Source: Undibacterium pigrum
GTDB taxonomy: Bacteria; Pseudomonadota; Gammaproteobacteria; Burkholderiales; Burkholderiaceae_D
Assembly: GCF_003201815.1 (NCBI RefSeq)
Contig: NZ_QJKB01000014.1
Location: 1-64,000 of the forward strand
Reading direction: 5' to 3'
Length of the DNA: 64,000 bases
Under the pieces are notes generated by a model, which had not been told where the DNA came from, made no database searches, and saw only the letters and a list, made by a program, of their open reading frames with translations. Positions 1-9,190 of this stretch are shown here, one piece after another. The translations under genes and the position numbers were made by a program. Numbering within the stretch: the stretch's first letter is position 1; every line of letters starts with the position of its first letter.

Positions 1-3000
1 ACTTACAACACGACAGAAAACGGTGTGAACCTGAATGCACAGTCCACAGCCAATGCAGTTGCTCGCGTTGTCACAGACACGATCAACCTGGGTGCAGGTA
101 ACGATACACTGGTTACTTACGGTGCGATCAACCTGGCTGGTGCACAACTGTCCAACATTGAAAACATCACGTCCAATTCAGCAGTCGTGATTACAGCCAG
201 CCAATACGCAGCCCTGATAGCTGCACGTGCTGCCTTGAACCTGTCTGGTCCGGTATTGACCTTCTCTGGCGTTGGTCCGCATCAACTGACTATCGTTGAT
301 GACGTAGCGGGTGCGAACAATATCGACTTGTCGTTTATCTCCATCACTGGTGGTACGCTGGTGTATGACGTGACATCTTCTTCCAATGCGACGGGTGGTG
401 GCGTGAATAATACGACGACTTCCGGTGCGGTGACGGTATCTGGCAGCGGTGTCGCGATTGCTGGCACCATAGGCACCAGCCCATCGAATGGCGGTGGCCA
501 GGCTGCCAATGGTACTGCGCTGACTGCAGGCGGCACCTTCAATGGCACAGCTGGCCTCAATGAAAATTTCACCGGCAATGCCGCTGCCCTGGTCGGTACA
601 ACCGTCAATGGCAACAATGGTGACACTGACACTATCACCATCTCTGGTGGCGGTACGGTGAATATTGGTAGTGGTAATACCATCACCAATATCAAGACAC
701 TGACGATGGACAGTGCCGCTGCCAATGTCGTCTTCTTCTCGGTTGCAAATTCTGGCATTACCACCGTCAATGGCGGTTCAGGCAATGATTATGTTGATCT
801 GGCGAATAGCGGCAACTCCATGCTGGCTGGCAATGTCAATCTGGGTACAGGCACCAATACCCTGGTCATGGAAGGCAAAACCTATACCGGCACCTTTGTG
901 TCTGGCTCGGGCACATCGGATACCTTGTACCTGTTCAATGGCAGCAATATCAGCGCGGCCAATGTCAGTGGTTTTGAAACTGTCAATATCAACAATAACG
1001 CGTCTGTCACCATGACAGCTGCACAGTTTGCAGGCTTTACTACCTTCACTGCCGGTGGAACAGAAACAGTCAACCTCACGACGGCGGGTACGGTCACAGC
1101 TAATGCCAATGTGGAAAACTATGTATTGGCCAATGGCAGCAATACTTTTACAGGTGCGGCTGGTCTGATCTCTGTTAATGGTGGTACTGGTAGCGACACT
1201 ATCAACGTCAGTAGCGTCATGATCTCTGCTACTGTTGCTCCTAACGGTATCAACGGTGGCCTGGGTGCTGATACGCTGAATGTTAGTGCAGTCACTGCTG
1301 CCCTGGACATGTCTGCCAAAGTGACAGGCGTTGAAACAGTGAATGTCACTGGCGGTACCAACGCTGCATGGACAGTCACTAACGAAAATGGTGCTGGCGT
1401 AACGCTGAACTTCACCAAGTCTGCAGCTAACGACATCAACAACATCACCCTGGGCTCAGGCGGCCAGACCCTGAATATTCTGGGTACAGGCACAGGCCGC
1501 ACCACCATCACCGGTGGTTCTGGTGCGGATATCATCAATTTGTCTGCCACAGCAACCGGGGCGGATGCGATTGCCCTGGGCTCTAACATCAATGCCATTG
1601 ATACCGTCAATAACTTCAAGGCAGCAGGCGCTGACCTGTTTGCTACAGGCGTAGTCCCGACTTCGTTGAATAACCTGAGCATTGCCAATGCCGACAGCAG
1701 CAATCTGGCAGCAGCCATCGCCACAGCAGCAACTGCAGCGGGCGCGACCCTGGCAAATACAGGCCAGGCTTATACCATTGTCGTCAATAGCGGTACGGCG
1801 GCAGGCATTTATGCCTTCCAGAATACTGGCGGCAGCGTAGGCGCAGTCGATACCGGCGATTTCATCGTCAAGCTGGGTGGTACAACAGGGACCATCTTTG
1901 CTACTGATTTTGGTATTGCCAATGCGGTTGCCGTCACACCAGGTGGCACCTTTAACGGTACCGCTGGTGCCAATGACATCTTCATGTCCACCATCCCTGG
2001 CCTCAATGGTACGACTATCGCCGGTAATGCAGCAGACACTGACGTGCTGACGCTGACCACGGCAGGCACGGTTACCATCAACAATGGCTCAACCGGTGGC
2101 ACGCTCAGCAATCTCAAGGTATTGAACCTGGCCAATGGCACCAATACCATTACCTACAATACATCAGCTGGCTTCACCACCATCAATGGTGGTAGTGGTG
2201 ATGATACCTTTATCCCCAATACGGCCTTGTTGCCTATCGTGGTCAGTGGCGGTCTGGGTACTGACACCATCGTACTGTCCGCAGCCTATGCTGCTGTCGC
2301 CTCTGGCTCGGGTACTTTCGCCGGCAATGTGACAGGGTTTGAGAAATTGCGCCTCACCAGTGTAACCAACCAGACCATAGACTTGCAAACCCTGGGTAAC
2401 TATAGCGACGTTACTTTCTCTGGCGCAAACGGACTGACAATGAGCAACTTGCCTAGCAATGGCAACATCACGCTCAATGGCACGGGCACAGCGTTCACTA
2501 TTTCCAACGCCGCCTTTGCCGGTGGCGTCAATGATATCGTCAATCTGACGCTGACAGATGCCAGCACTTCAGCTGTCGCCTTCGCCACCACCGGTATCAC
2601 TGCATCCGGCGTCGAGACTTTCAACATCACCACCGTCGACGGCCAGGCCACACCGACAGGTCTGTTCAATGACACGCTTACCATACTCGGCAACTCGGTC
2701 AAGAACATCTATGTCAGCGGCAATGCAGGCCTGACCATGCCAGCCACCAGTACATCGCTGATTAATGTTGATGCCAGCGGCATTACCCTGGGCGGCTTTA
2801 CCTGGACAGCCAATGCCCTGACAAGCACAGCGACAGTCAAAGGCAGTGCCAGTGGTACCAATACTGTCAACATGAACTCTGCCACGGCTGGTGTTGACTA
2901 CACGGGCGGCACAGGTAACGACAACATCACGATCAACGCCACGGTTTCCAGCACTGCGGCACTGGGTGGTGGCAATAACAGCCTGGCTCTGAATGGCGTG

Positions 3001-4038
3001 ACCCTCCTCGGCACTTATACCGCTGGTAATACTGGTACAGACAGCCTGGCGTTCTTCTCGTCGACACCGGATATCAGCAATGCCACGATCACCGGTTTTG
3101 AAAACCTGACAGTCGTCAATAATGCCAACATCACCATGACAGCAGCGCAGATGGCGCAATTTACCGGCACCGTCAATGCTTCAGGAACCGAGACCATTAA
3201 CCTGACAACCGCTGGTACGGTCACAGCCTTTAGTGCCGTAGAAAAGTACAACCTCGCCAACGGCACCAACAACTTCACTTCAGCCAACGTGGCTGTCAGC
3301 GTCATTGGCGGTACAGGTACGGATACGTTCAATTTTACGGCCAACCAGATCGCCAACTTCCTGACCACGGTGGACGGTGGTAATGGTACGGATACCCTCA
3401 ATGTCGGCGCCACCACTACCCAGAACCTGGACTTTAGCACCAAGATCGCCAGCATCGAAATCATCAACGTGGCAGGCAGTACAGGTACGGCCAGCGTCAC
3501 CAACCCGGATGGTGCGGGCGTGACCCTGAACTACACGAAGAGCACAGGCGACAACACCATTACCCTCGGTACTGGCGGCCAGACCCTGAACCTGCTCGGC
3601 TCGAGTGCCTCATCCACCACCGTCACAGGTGGTGCGGCAGTCGACACCATCAACCTGCAGTTCTCAGGTTCCGGTTCTGAAACGCTGATAGAAACCGGTG
3701 CCAATATGTCAAACAGGACGCAGGTCGACATCGTCGGCAACTTCAACTCCACAGGCACTGACTACTTCAAGACGGGTGTCAATGCGGTGAGTGTGGGTTC
3801 CTACATCATCGGTAATGCCGATACGGGCAACTACCTGACTACCATCGCTTCTGGCCTGTCTATCGTACTCAACAACACTGGACAGTCTTACCTGATCACG
3901 ATACAAACGGGTACCGCAGCAGGTACTTACCTGTTCCAGAACACTGGTTCAGATACCAGCCAGTTTGATAATACCGACTTCTTCGTACAGTTGACGGGTA
4001 CTATCGGTGGTATTGGCGCGGGTAATCTGATTGCATAA
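1..4038 (+). CDS. Large repetitive surface protein, 3' part (5' end outside window)
   Basis: The frame is open from base 1, so the gene begins upstream and the visible part is 1345 codons. The protein is almost all Gly, Asn, Thr, Ser and Ala in short beta-strand-like repeats (GGTGSDT, GGLGADTL, GNGTDTL types), as in RTX-like or beta-helical adhesins and S-layer-like proteins. Two long modules are tandem paralogs: each opens with GGTFNGTAG (about bases 529 and 1943), contains MTAAQ followed by a GTETxNLTTAGTV stretch (about 1012 and 3136), and ends with NTGQ.Y, a GTAAG turn and a DF-V-L strand (about 1755 and 3871). The ending resembles the C-terminal segment of so-called bluetail-type surface proteins, which I cannot confirm by eye. 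Very few Lys, no Cys and no visible catalytic motif. Export (type I or other) is inferred; no transporter genes are visible here. Confidence 0.8.
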   Translation, partial: TYNTTENGVNLNAQSTANAVARVVTDTINLGAGNDTLVTYGAINLAGAQLSNIENITSNSAVVITASQYAALIAARAALNLSGPVLTFSGVGPHQLTIVDDVAGANNIDLSFISITGGTLVYDVTSSSNATGGGVNNTTTSGAVTVSGSGVAIAGTIGTSPSNGGGQAANGTALTAGGTFNGTAGLNENFTGNAAALVGTTVNGNNGDTDTITISGGGTVNIGSGNTITNIKTLTMDSAAANVVFFSVANSGITTVNGGSGNDYVDLANSGNSMLAGNVNLGTGTNTLVMEGKTYTGTFVSGSGTSDTLYLFNGSNISAANVSGFETVNINNNASVTMTAAQFAGFTTFTAGGTETVNLTTAGTVTANANVENYVLANGSNTFTGAAGLISVNGGTGSDTINVSSVMISATVAPNGINGGLGADTLNVSAVTAALDMSAKVTGVETVNVTGGTNAAWTVTNENGAGVTLNFTKSAANDINNITLGSGGQTLNILGTGTGRTTITGGSGADIINLSATATGADAIALGSNINAIDTVNNFKAAGADLFATGVVPTSLNNLSIANADSSNLAAAIATAATAAGATLANTGQAYTIVVNSGTAAGIYAFQNTGGSVGAVDTGDFIVKLGGTTGTIFATDFGIANAVAVTPGGTFNGTAGANDIFMSTIPGLNGTTIAGNAADTDVLTLTTAGTVTINNGSTGGTLSNLKVLNLANGTNTITYNTSAGFTTINGGSGDDTFIPNTALLPIVVSGGLGTDTIVLSAAYAAVASGSGTFAGNVTGFEKLRLTSVTNQTIDLQTLGNYSDVTFSGANGLTMSNLPSNGNITLNGTGTAFTISNAAFAGGVNDIVNLTLTDASTSAVAFATTGITASGVETFNITTVDGQATPTGLFNDTLTILGNSVKNIYVSGNAGLTMPATSTSLINVDASGITLGGFTWTANALTSTATVKGSASGTNTVNMNSATAGVDYTGGTGNDNITINATVSSTAALGGGNNSLALNGVTLLGTYTAGNTGTDSLAFFSSTPDISNATITGFENLTVVNNANITMTAAQMAQFTGTVNASGTETINLTTAGTVTAFSAVEKYNLANGTNNFTSANVAVSVIGGTGTDTFNFTANQIANFLTTVDGGNGTDTLNVGATTTQNLDFSTKIASIEIINVAGSTGTASVTNPDGAGVTLNYTKSTGDNTITLGTGGQTLNLLGSSASSTTVTGGAAVDTINLQFSGSGSETLIETGANMSNRTQVDIVGNFNSTGTDYFKTGVNAVSVGSYIIGNADTGNYLTTIASGLSIVLNNTGQSYLITIQTGTAAGTYLFQNTGSDTSQFDNTDFFVQLTGTIGGIGAGNLIA

Positions 4039-4110
4039 AGAAGTATTTCGCGAGGACGGGTATCAGTTCTGATTCCTGTCCGTAGTATCGCAATATCGCA
4101 CTACTCAAGA

Positions 4111-4135
4111 CGCCAGCTTAGCTGGCGTTTTTTTT
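4111..4135 (+). terminator. Rho-independent terminator of the surface-protein gene
   Basis: A 7-bp perfect stem CGCCAGC/GCTGGCG with a 3-nt loop (4111-4127) is followed by eight T residues. It lies about 70 bp after the stop codon of the surface-protein gene. Confidence 0.9.
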
Positions 4136-4209
4136 ACCTCCCGTCTACCACAATTTCTGCGCCAGCTTGCCACATCCAGAAAATCTGCCAGCATTTTTCT
4201 GAAAATTGC

Positions 4210-4265
4210 TTGAATTTGCAAATTCAGTGTATTACTATATTAATACACAAGGTATCGGTGTATTA
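4210..4265 (+). promoter_or_regulatory. Promoter and triple half-site operator for the GntR-ABC operon
   Basis: TTGAAT (4210-4215), a 17-nt spacer and TACTAT (4233-4238) form a plausible sigma-70 promoter. A perfect inverted repeat GTGTATTA-N6-TAATACAC (4227-4248) covers the -10 region, and a third direct copy GTGTATTA lies at 4258-4265. YtrA-type GntR regulators usually repress their own operon, so binding of the product of the downstream gene here is the natural inference. It has not been shown. Confidence 0.7.
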
Positions 4266-4370
4266 GTCATTAATCCCATGTGTAGTTACCCCAACGTACT
4301 CGTCCTGATGATGGGCGTGTCCAGGTATTCGCTTAAACACGATGAAAGGCCAGACCATGGAACATGAATC

Positions 4371-4784
4371 ATGAATGCGCCAGCCAGCCAGCGCCAGTTG
4401 GGCGCGGAAATATTCCAGGTGACGACCGGGAGTAGTGAACCTATCTATCGCCAGTTGATAGAACAATTGCGACGCCTGCAAGCGGGCGGGCAAATTACCG
4501 CTGGTGATGCCATGCCATCTGTACGTGATGTTGCCAGCGAGCTTGGCGTCAATCCCATGACGGTATCCAAGGCTTACAGCATGCTCGAAGCAGAAGGATT
4601 GCTGGTACGCCGTCGTGGCCTGGGCATGGAAGTCGCGGCACAGGCCAGCGGCAATTCCGATATTGAATCACGGCTGGAACTGCTGCGCCCCAGCCTGGAA
4701 CGCATCGCCCTCGAAGCCAGCCAGCTGGAGCTCGATGCCAAATCCGTCATCACACTATTGACCAGTATTCTCAAAGGAAAATGA
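4371..4784 (+). CDS. GntR family transcriptional regulator, YtrA subfamily
   Basis: 137 residues. An N-terminal winged helix-turn-helix of the GntR type spans about residues 20-88 (PIYRQLIEQL, then SVRDVASELGVNPMTVSKAY with the recognition helix, then a wing ending RRRGLGMEV). Only about 45 helical residues follow, which is the short effector-less tail typical of the YtrA subfamily. Members regulate the ABC transporter genes next to them, and here the stop codon overlaps the annotated start region of an ABC ATPase (ATGA at 4781-4784). A palindromic operator candidate lies about 105-145 bp upstream. Start chosen at the ATG with the full HTH fold; ribosome-binding site weak. Confidence 0.92.
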   Translation: MNAPASQRQLGAEIFQVTTGSSEPIYRQLIEQLRRLQAGGQITAGDAMPSVRDVASELGVNPMTVSKAYSMLEAEGLLVRRRGLGMEVAAQASGNSDIESRLELLRPSLERIALEASQLELDAKSVITLLTSILKGK

Positions 4785-4786
4785 AC

Positions 4787-5674
4787 ATGCAAGCTCAGTT
4801 AAATGCCCCGGTACAGATACAAGGATTGAGTAAATCTTTTAGCGGGCAAAGCGTCCTGAAAAATCTCGACTGGCAAATTACACCAGGCAGTATCGTCGGC
4901 CTGCTGGGGCGCAATGGCGCAGGCAAATCGACATTGATAGAGTGCCTGCTGGGTTTGCGTGATATTGATGGTGGCAAGTCCAGCCTGTATGGCGAAGCGG
5001 CAGGGCAACTTAGTGCCGAAACCAGGGCCAGGATAGCCTATGTGCCGCAGCGTAGTGACCTGTTTGAATGGCTGACGGCAAGGCAGATGCTGGCTTACTT
5101 CCAGCTACTGTACCCACGCTGGAACGCGAGCAAGGTTCAGTCCTTGATGCAAGCCTGGGAGCTACCTTATGACAAGGTCATCAACAAACTCTCAGTCGGG
5201 CAAAAGCAGCGCCTGTCCATCATACGCGCACTGGCCCATGATCCTGAGCTGCTTATCCTCGATGAGCCAGTATCCAGCCTTGACCCGGCAGGCCGCCGTG
5301 AATTCTTGCGCGAACTCATAGACCGCGTCATCGAAAAGCAGACGACTATCGTGTTCTCTACCCATATCCTGTCTGACCTTGAAAGGGTGGCGATGGACGT
5401 CGCCTTCCTCAATGGCGGGCAGATCGTGCACCAGCAATCACTGGACGACATGATGGACAACACTGTACGCGTCTTCGCAGCACCTACGGTATTGCAAGAG
5501 TTACAGCCGACAAAAATACTACGCCAGTCAGCAACTGCGAAAGACGGTGATGCTGCAGAAGCCAGGATGCTGGCTCAGTTCAGCCACGAACAACTGCAGG
5601 CATTGCAGGTGCGACGCGATGTGCGCTTTGACAAGCTGAGCCTGGAAGACTTGTTCATAGAAATGACGCAGTGA
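4787..5674 (+). CDS. ABC transporter ATP-binding protein
   Basis: About 295 residues and cytoplasmic. Walker A GRNGAGKST near residues 41-49, Q-loop (YVPQ) near 88, signature LSVGQ near 135-139, Walker B LLILDEP near 155-161, and an H-loop STH near 193. The C-terminal extension resembles YtrB/CcmA-type ATPases that serve exporter-like or drug-type permeases. The first ATG (4781) overlaps the GntR stop, but the AAAGGA at 4773-4778 is only 2 nt from it and 8 nt from the ATG at 4787, so 4787 is preferred. Co-transcribed with the regulator before it and the permease after it. Substrate unknown. Confidence 0.93.
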   Translation: MQAQLNAPVQIQGLSKSFSGQSVLKNLDWQITPGSIVGLLGRNGAGKSTLIECLLGLRDIDGGKSSLYGEAAGQLSAETRARIAYVPQRSDLFEWLTARQMLAYFQLLYPRWNASKVQSLMQAWELPYDKVINKLSVGQKQRLSIIRALAHDPELLILDEPVSSLDPAGRREFLRELIDRVIEKQTTIVFSTHILSDLERVAMDVAFLNGGQIVHQQSLDDMMDNTVRVFAAPTVLQELQPTKILRQSATAKDGDAAEARMLAQFSHEQLQALQVRRDVRFDKLSLEDLFIEMTQ

Positions 5675-5732
5675 ACACCACGGACTGAACACATCATTTA
5701 TTCAAAACAATACCTGCGTTGAGAGAGAAAAC

Positions 5733-7169
5733 ATGAAAGCCATTATTTCAGTATGGATGCAGCCTGTGTATGCGCGCATCAATGCCGGCATATCAAAGAC
5801 CATGTATGTCCTGCTTGGGCTGACAATGTTCGCACCTGCTGTTGTCGTTTTCCTGGCCAACAGGCTAAGCGTTGACTGGACCGCAATGTCACTGGCTTTG
5901 CTCGCTGGCGTGGGCATCGTGCTGTGCCTGTTGTTGTTCTTCTGGTTTTTCTTGCTGATTCCCAGTATTGCTCTGCAATATAGTCCGGCAAATGCGATGC
6001 TGGTACCTGGACTCAAGCGCACACTGCAGGTCGCGGTGGCCATCCCTGTCTTGTTGATACCAACAGGCATTGCACTGTTCTACTTCAAGGTAAATCACGG
6101 TGATTTCTTTGTCAGCTGGCTTTTGGGCGTGGTAGTCCTTCTCATTTATACCGCAACCATACGCACACAATGGGTCTTCACATTAATCGTGCTGATTAGT
6201 GTGATGCCTATACGTTTTGATGGTAAGAGTGGTTTTCTTTCCGCAGTAGTCTGGAATCAGCCAGCATTGTTCATGGTTCTTGGCCTGGCGTTGACAGCAT
6301 TGGTGCTGTCCTGGGTATTCAAATCCGATGGAGACCAGCATTACAGGCGCAAAGAAAATTTCGCCATGATGCAAAAACAAATGAACGGCGAAGAAATTGC
6401 GAGTAAGCACTACACCCTCGATTTCATTAATCCTTATAGCTTGCTGTTACACCTGAACATGAAAAAAGTCAGCAAAAAACCGGCAAAAGCCAACAACTTG
6501 ATGTTGTTTGCCATGGGGCCGCAAGTATTCTGGCTGACCAGCTTCTTGTCCGTGATATTCATGGCTGGTCTGGTGTTCGCTTTCTTTGCAATTTTTGGTA
6601 ATCAAAGCAGCAGGTTTGACGAAAAAAATATAGCCCTGGCTTACTTTATTGGGCTGGTGTCCCTGCTCTTGCTGCCGCCCATTTACAGCTCCATCGTGCG
6701 CTCATCAGTCTATCAGCGCAAGGCAGAGCAGGGCTTGCTGATGTTGACGGCAGGGCTACCTAATGCGCATGAGCAGGGCAAGTTGCTCCTGCAATCCATG
6801 TTGCGGCAGTTACTTGGATTGTGGTTGGTGACTACCTTTATTTTCGGCAGCGCTGCTTATCTGCTGGAAACCTCAGTACGCTTGACTGGGCTGATCTGGA
6901 TCACCAGTTTCTGCCTGTTGCCCGTGAGTGTGTTGAGCCTGAATAACTATGCCCGTATGAAGTCGATATACCAGACTTCATTGCTGGCAGCGATAGGTTT
7001 GCCGCTGGCACTTGGCCTGGTAGTCATTGTCGTTTGTACGCTGACAGGAGATGTGCCTGCATGGCAGACTTGCTCGGCCATCACCGTGGCGACAGTACTT
7101 GCCATCTGCTGGCGCTGGCGCAAGCTTAAGCAGACAGGGATAATTTTCCCGGCGGGCCGGGCGGTATAA
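5733..7169 (+). CDS. ABC transporter membrane protein (permease-like)
   Basis: 478 residues with many hydrophobic segments: a pair at roughly residues 25-85, further spans near 110-185, then a charged cytoplasmic stretch (about 195-255, with RRKENFAMMQKQ), and about six more spans to the C-terminus. No recognisable permease motif is visible by eye, but position and size fit the membrane partner of the ATPase 58 bp upstream. The start has a GAGAGA ribosome-binding site. In YtrA-type loci such permeases are often family-specific and poorly conserved. The transported compound cannot be told; envelope-stress or antibiotic-related export is a guess only. Confidence 0.8.
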   Translation: MKAIISVWMQPVYARINAGISKTMYVLLGLTMFAPAVVVFLANRLSVDWTAMSLALLAGVGIVLCLLLFFWFFLLIPSIALQYSPANAMLVPGLKRTLQVAVAIPVLLIPTGIALFYFKVNHGDFFVSWLLGVVVLLIYTATIRTQWVFTLIVLISVMPIRFDGKSGFLSAVVWNQPALFMVLGLALTALVLSWVFKSDGDQHYRRKENFAMMQKQMNGEEIASKHYTLDFINPYSLLLHLNMKKVSKKPAKANNLMLFAMGPQVFWLTSFLSVIFMAGLVFAFFAIFGNQSSRFDEKNIALAYFIGLVSLLLLPPIYSSIVRSSVYQRKAEQGLLMLTAGLPNAHEQGKLLLQSMLRQLLGLWLVTTFIFGSAAYLLETSVRLTGLIWITSFCLLPVSVLSLNNYARMKSIYQTSLLAAIGLPLALGLVVIVVCTLTGDVPAWQTCSAITVATVLAICWRWRKLKQTGIIFPAGRAV

Positions 7170-7185
7170 AGCAGAGGGGCGCAAA

Positions 7186-7404
7186 ATGCGTATCTTGATT
7201 GTTTTGAGCAGTTTTATCTTGCTGGTGAGCATGCTGATGCCACCAGAACTGCCTGCTTTGCATAAGCAGGCCGTACCGGCAAGCCTGCGATTTTTGCGGG
7301 ATGTCGGGGCTAGCCTGGGGCGATGGAAGTTGACGAAAAACAGTGCCCTGATTGAAATTTTCTTGCCAGGATTATACTTTAGTATAGGGCACGAGCAGCC
7401 TTAA
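7186..7404 (+). CDS. Small exported or membrane-anchored hypothetical protein
   Basis: 72 residues starting 16 bp after the permease stop, with a good AGAGGGG site 6 nt before the ATG. Residues 1-20 are a hydrophobic leader (ILIVLSSFILLVSML) and the rest is mildly basic with a hydrophobic patch near the C-terminus. No family recognised. Spacing and the ribosome-binding site suggest it is the last gene of the GntR-ABC operon. Confidence 0.55.
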   Translation: MRILIVLSSFILLVSMLMPPELPALHKQAVPASLRFLRDVGASLGRWKLTKNSALIEIFLPGLYFSIGHEQP

Positions 7405-7460
7405 ATGGCCTATATTCTCAGACTTAGCAGAGTTGAATTCATCAACCTAAGGACGTCATA

Positions 7461-8042
7461 ATGAGTATGGTCATGCAAATGTGTTCACAGCCTATCAGTA
7501 GTAAAGAAGATGCCAGAAGCCTGAGTGCCATGGAGCAGTATGAGCGACGCCGCCAGGTGGTACGCGCGCATGAGCGCGGTGCCAAAAAGGTCCAGATCGC
7601 CCGCGAACTGGGTCTTAGCTATACTGCAGTATGTCTGATTATTACGCGCTATCTTAATCAGGGTGCAGATGCCATATTGCCGCATAAGCGAGGACGTCGC
7701 TCAGGTGAGGGCCGCGCCCTGACCAGCGAACAGGAAACGCAGTTGCAGGAAATGATAAAGGAGAAGAACCCGCGTCAATTGCAACTGGACTTTCATGAGT
7801 GGAACCGCCCGGCTGTGGCTGAACTCATCAATAAACACCTGGGCGTGCAGATGCATATACGCTCGGTCACCAACTACCTCAAACGCTGGAATATCGTGGT
7901 GGAAAGAGCTGAGCCGCGGCAGCAGCAAGTCAGGTCAGCAATGCCATTGGCAGCGCCTGTCGTTACGACTGCTATTACGACTGTTATTGCGCCTGCCGCT
8001 GAAACTGCCCGCGAAGAGAAGGTCGCCACTCCTTTGGATTAA
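7461..8042 (+). CDS. Stand-alone winged helix-turn-helix protein related to IS630-type transposase N-termini
   Basis: 193 residues. Residues about 22-75 form a helix-turn-helix (AHERGAKKVQIARELGLS, then YTAVCLIITRYL), and about 80-145 form a second, winged domain ending SVTNYLKRWNI. This arrangement is the DNA-binding half of IS630/Tc1-type transposases. The DDE catalytic domain that normally follows is absent: the last 45 residues are a low-complexity Ala/Thr/Val tail. Start supported by AAGGA about 10 nt upstream. Either a domesticated DNA-binding protein or a transposase remnant that kept a clean reading frame; the intact frame and good start favour the former. Confidence 0.75.
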   Translation: MSMVMQMCSQPISSKEDARSLSAMEQYERRRQVVRAHERGAKKVQIARELGLSYTAVCLIITRYLNQGADAILPHKRGRRSGEGRALTSEQETQLQEMIKEKNPRQLQLDFHEWNRPAVAELINKHLGVQMHIRSVTNYLKRWNIVVERAEPRQQQVRSAMPLAAPVVTTAITTVIAPAAETAREEKVATPLD

Positions 8043-8121
8043 TATGGACTGCACCGGTGTTTCAATCCATCTCACTCAAGGTAGTGACATGGCTTGAAAC
8101 ATCTTTTCCCGCAAAAATTAT

Positions 8122-8943
8122 TTACCCCAGCCACTTCAGCAAGTCGCGCAGGCGCTGGTCATTACTGGCCGTATCAAATTCCTTGATGCCCAGTTGCTTG
8201 AGTACCTGCTTGCCAGCTTCATTCTCAGTCAATAGCGCCAATTCTTTTTTCAAGGACTGTATCTGTGCCGGGGTGATTTTTGCATGCGCAATCAAAGGCT
8301 GATAAGGCTGGAGCTGGCTGCTGTGTATGACCCTGTGCCCGGTTTTCTCCAGATTCTTGGCGACACCAGAATAAGAGGCAATGCCACCCACATCTGCCAG
8401 TTGGTTATCCAGGTAAAACAGGACTGCACCTTGCTCTTTGGCATACTGAATTTTTTCTGTCGCCAGATTAAAGCCTTTGTGCGTCAGCTCGGCTGAACAA
8501 AACTTCGACATATAGGAAATTTTTTCAGGCAGGGCGATACGCTTACCCTTGACATCGTTGATGCTGTTCAGCGGCGATGCCTTGGGAACGATGAGCAGGC
8601 ACTGACCATCTGGTTTGGAAGTAGACACTAACTGATATTTGTAGTCCCTTACACCACGTGCAGGGTAGTCGCTGGGGCGGGCGATGACAAAGTCCATCTT
8701 GCCAGCCTTCATGCCTTCTTCCAGCTGGGAAAATTCGCGCGCCACTACCACAGTCACCTTCTTGCCCAGTGCCTTGCCCATTACTTCAGACAGACCGGTA
8801 TATTTTTCTATTACCTGGGCAGCATCAAGGCCGCCAGAAGTGCCTTCACTGACATACAGGCTGTAATTGTTCTGCGCCTGGGCATGAACTTGTGTCAGCG
8901 CAGCTGTCAGGACACATGCAGAAATCGAGAGAATTTTTTTCAT
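8122..8943 (-). CDS. PhnD-like periplasmic phosphate/phosphonate-type binding protein
   Basis: About 273 residues. A signal peptide (MKKILSISACVLTAALTQ, cleavage after AHAQA-like AQAQ) is followed by a type 2 periplasmic-binding fold of the PhnD/phosphite-binding family: GLSEVMGKALGKKVTV early, a DFVIARPSDY segment, and the hinge VKGKRIALPE. Such proteins capture oxyanions for ABC importers or act as sensors, but no permease or ATPase gene is next to it, so it is an orphan. Start placed at the third in-frame ATG because CCAGGA is well spaced from it. A perfect 13-bp-arm hairpin lies about 45 bp upstream. Confidence 0.82.
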   Translation of the reverse strand: MKKILSISACVLTAALTQVHAQAQNNYSLYVSEGTSGGLDAAQVIEKYTGLSEVMGKALGKKVTVVVAREFSQLEEGMKAGKMDFVIARPSDYPARGVRDYKYQLVSTSKPDGQCLLIVPKASPLNSINDVKGKRIALPEKISYMSKFCSAELTHKGFNLATEKIQYAKEQGAVLFYLDNQLADVGGIASYSGVAKNLEKTGHRVIHSSQLQPYQPLIAHAKITPAQIQSLKKELALLTENEAGKQVLKQLGIKEFDTASNDQRLRDLLKWLG

Positions 8944-8987
8944 ATTCATCATCCTGGAAACTGTTGACCCTGGTCGTACACATGCTA

Positions 8988-9017
8988 AACATGGACTTTT
9001 GTGTAAAAGTCCATGTT
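8988..9017. promoter_or_regulatory. Perfect 13-bp inverted repeat upstream of the PhnD-like gene
   Basis: AACATGGACTTTT (8988-9000) and AAAAGTCCATGTT (9005-9017) are perfect complements around a GTGT loop. No T-run follows on the plus strand and none on the minus strand, so it does not look like a simple terminator. It sits 45-75 bp upstream of the minus-strand gene, a position for an operator or a leader hairpin. Confidence 0.55.
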
Positions 9018-9190
9018 GACGGAATGGTCAACTGTAATCCAGTTAAGTACCTTCAGGCAATCATTTTTAACAATCTCCGTCAGATTTTTTTATCTTTTGT
9101 GCCATAAGCAGACACGTAAATTTCATGATAGCCATCGCATAAATCTGGTATCTTTGCCGCATCAGAATGGCAAAAATAACAGGAGTGAAC

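Noticed and set aside
282..3906. Several long antisense and frame-shifted reading frames inside the surface-protein gene
   Set aside because: They are produced by the repetitive, stop-poor composition of the real gene, have no ribosome-binding sites and no recognisable domains.
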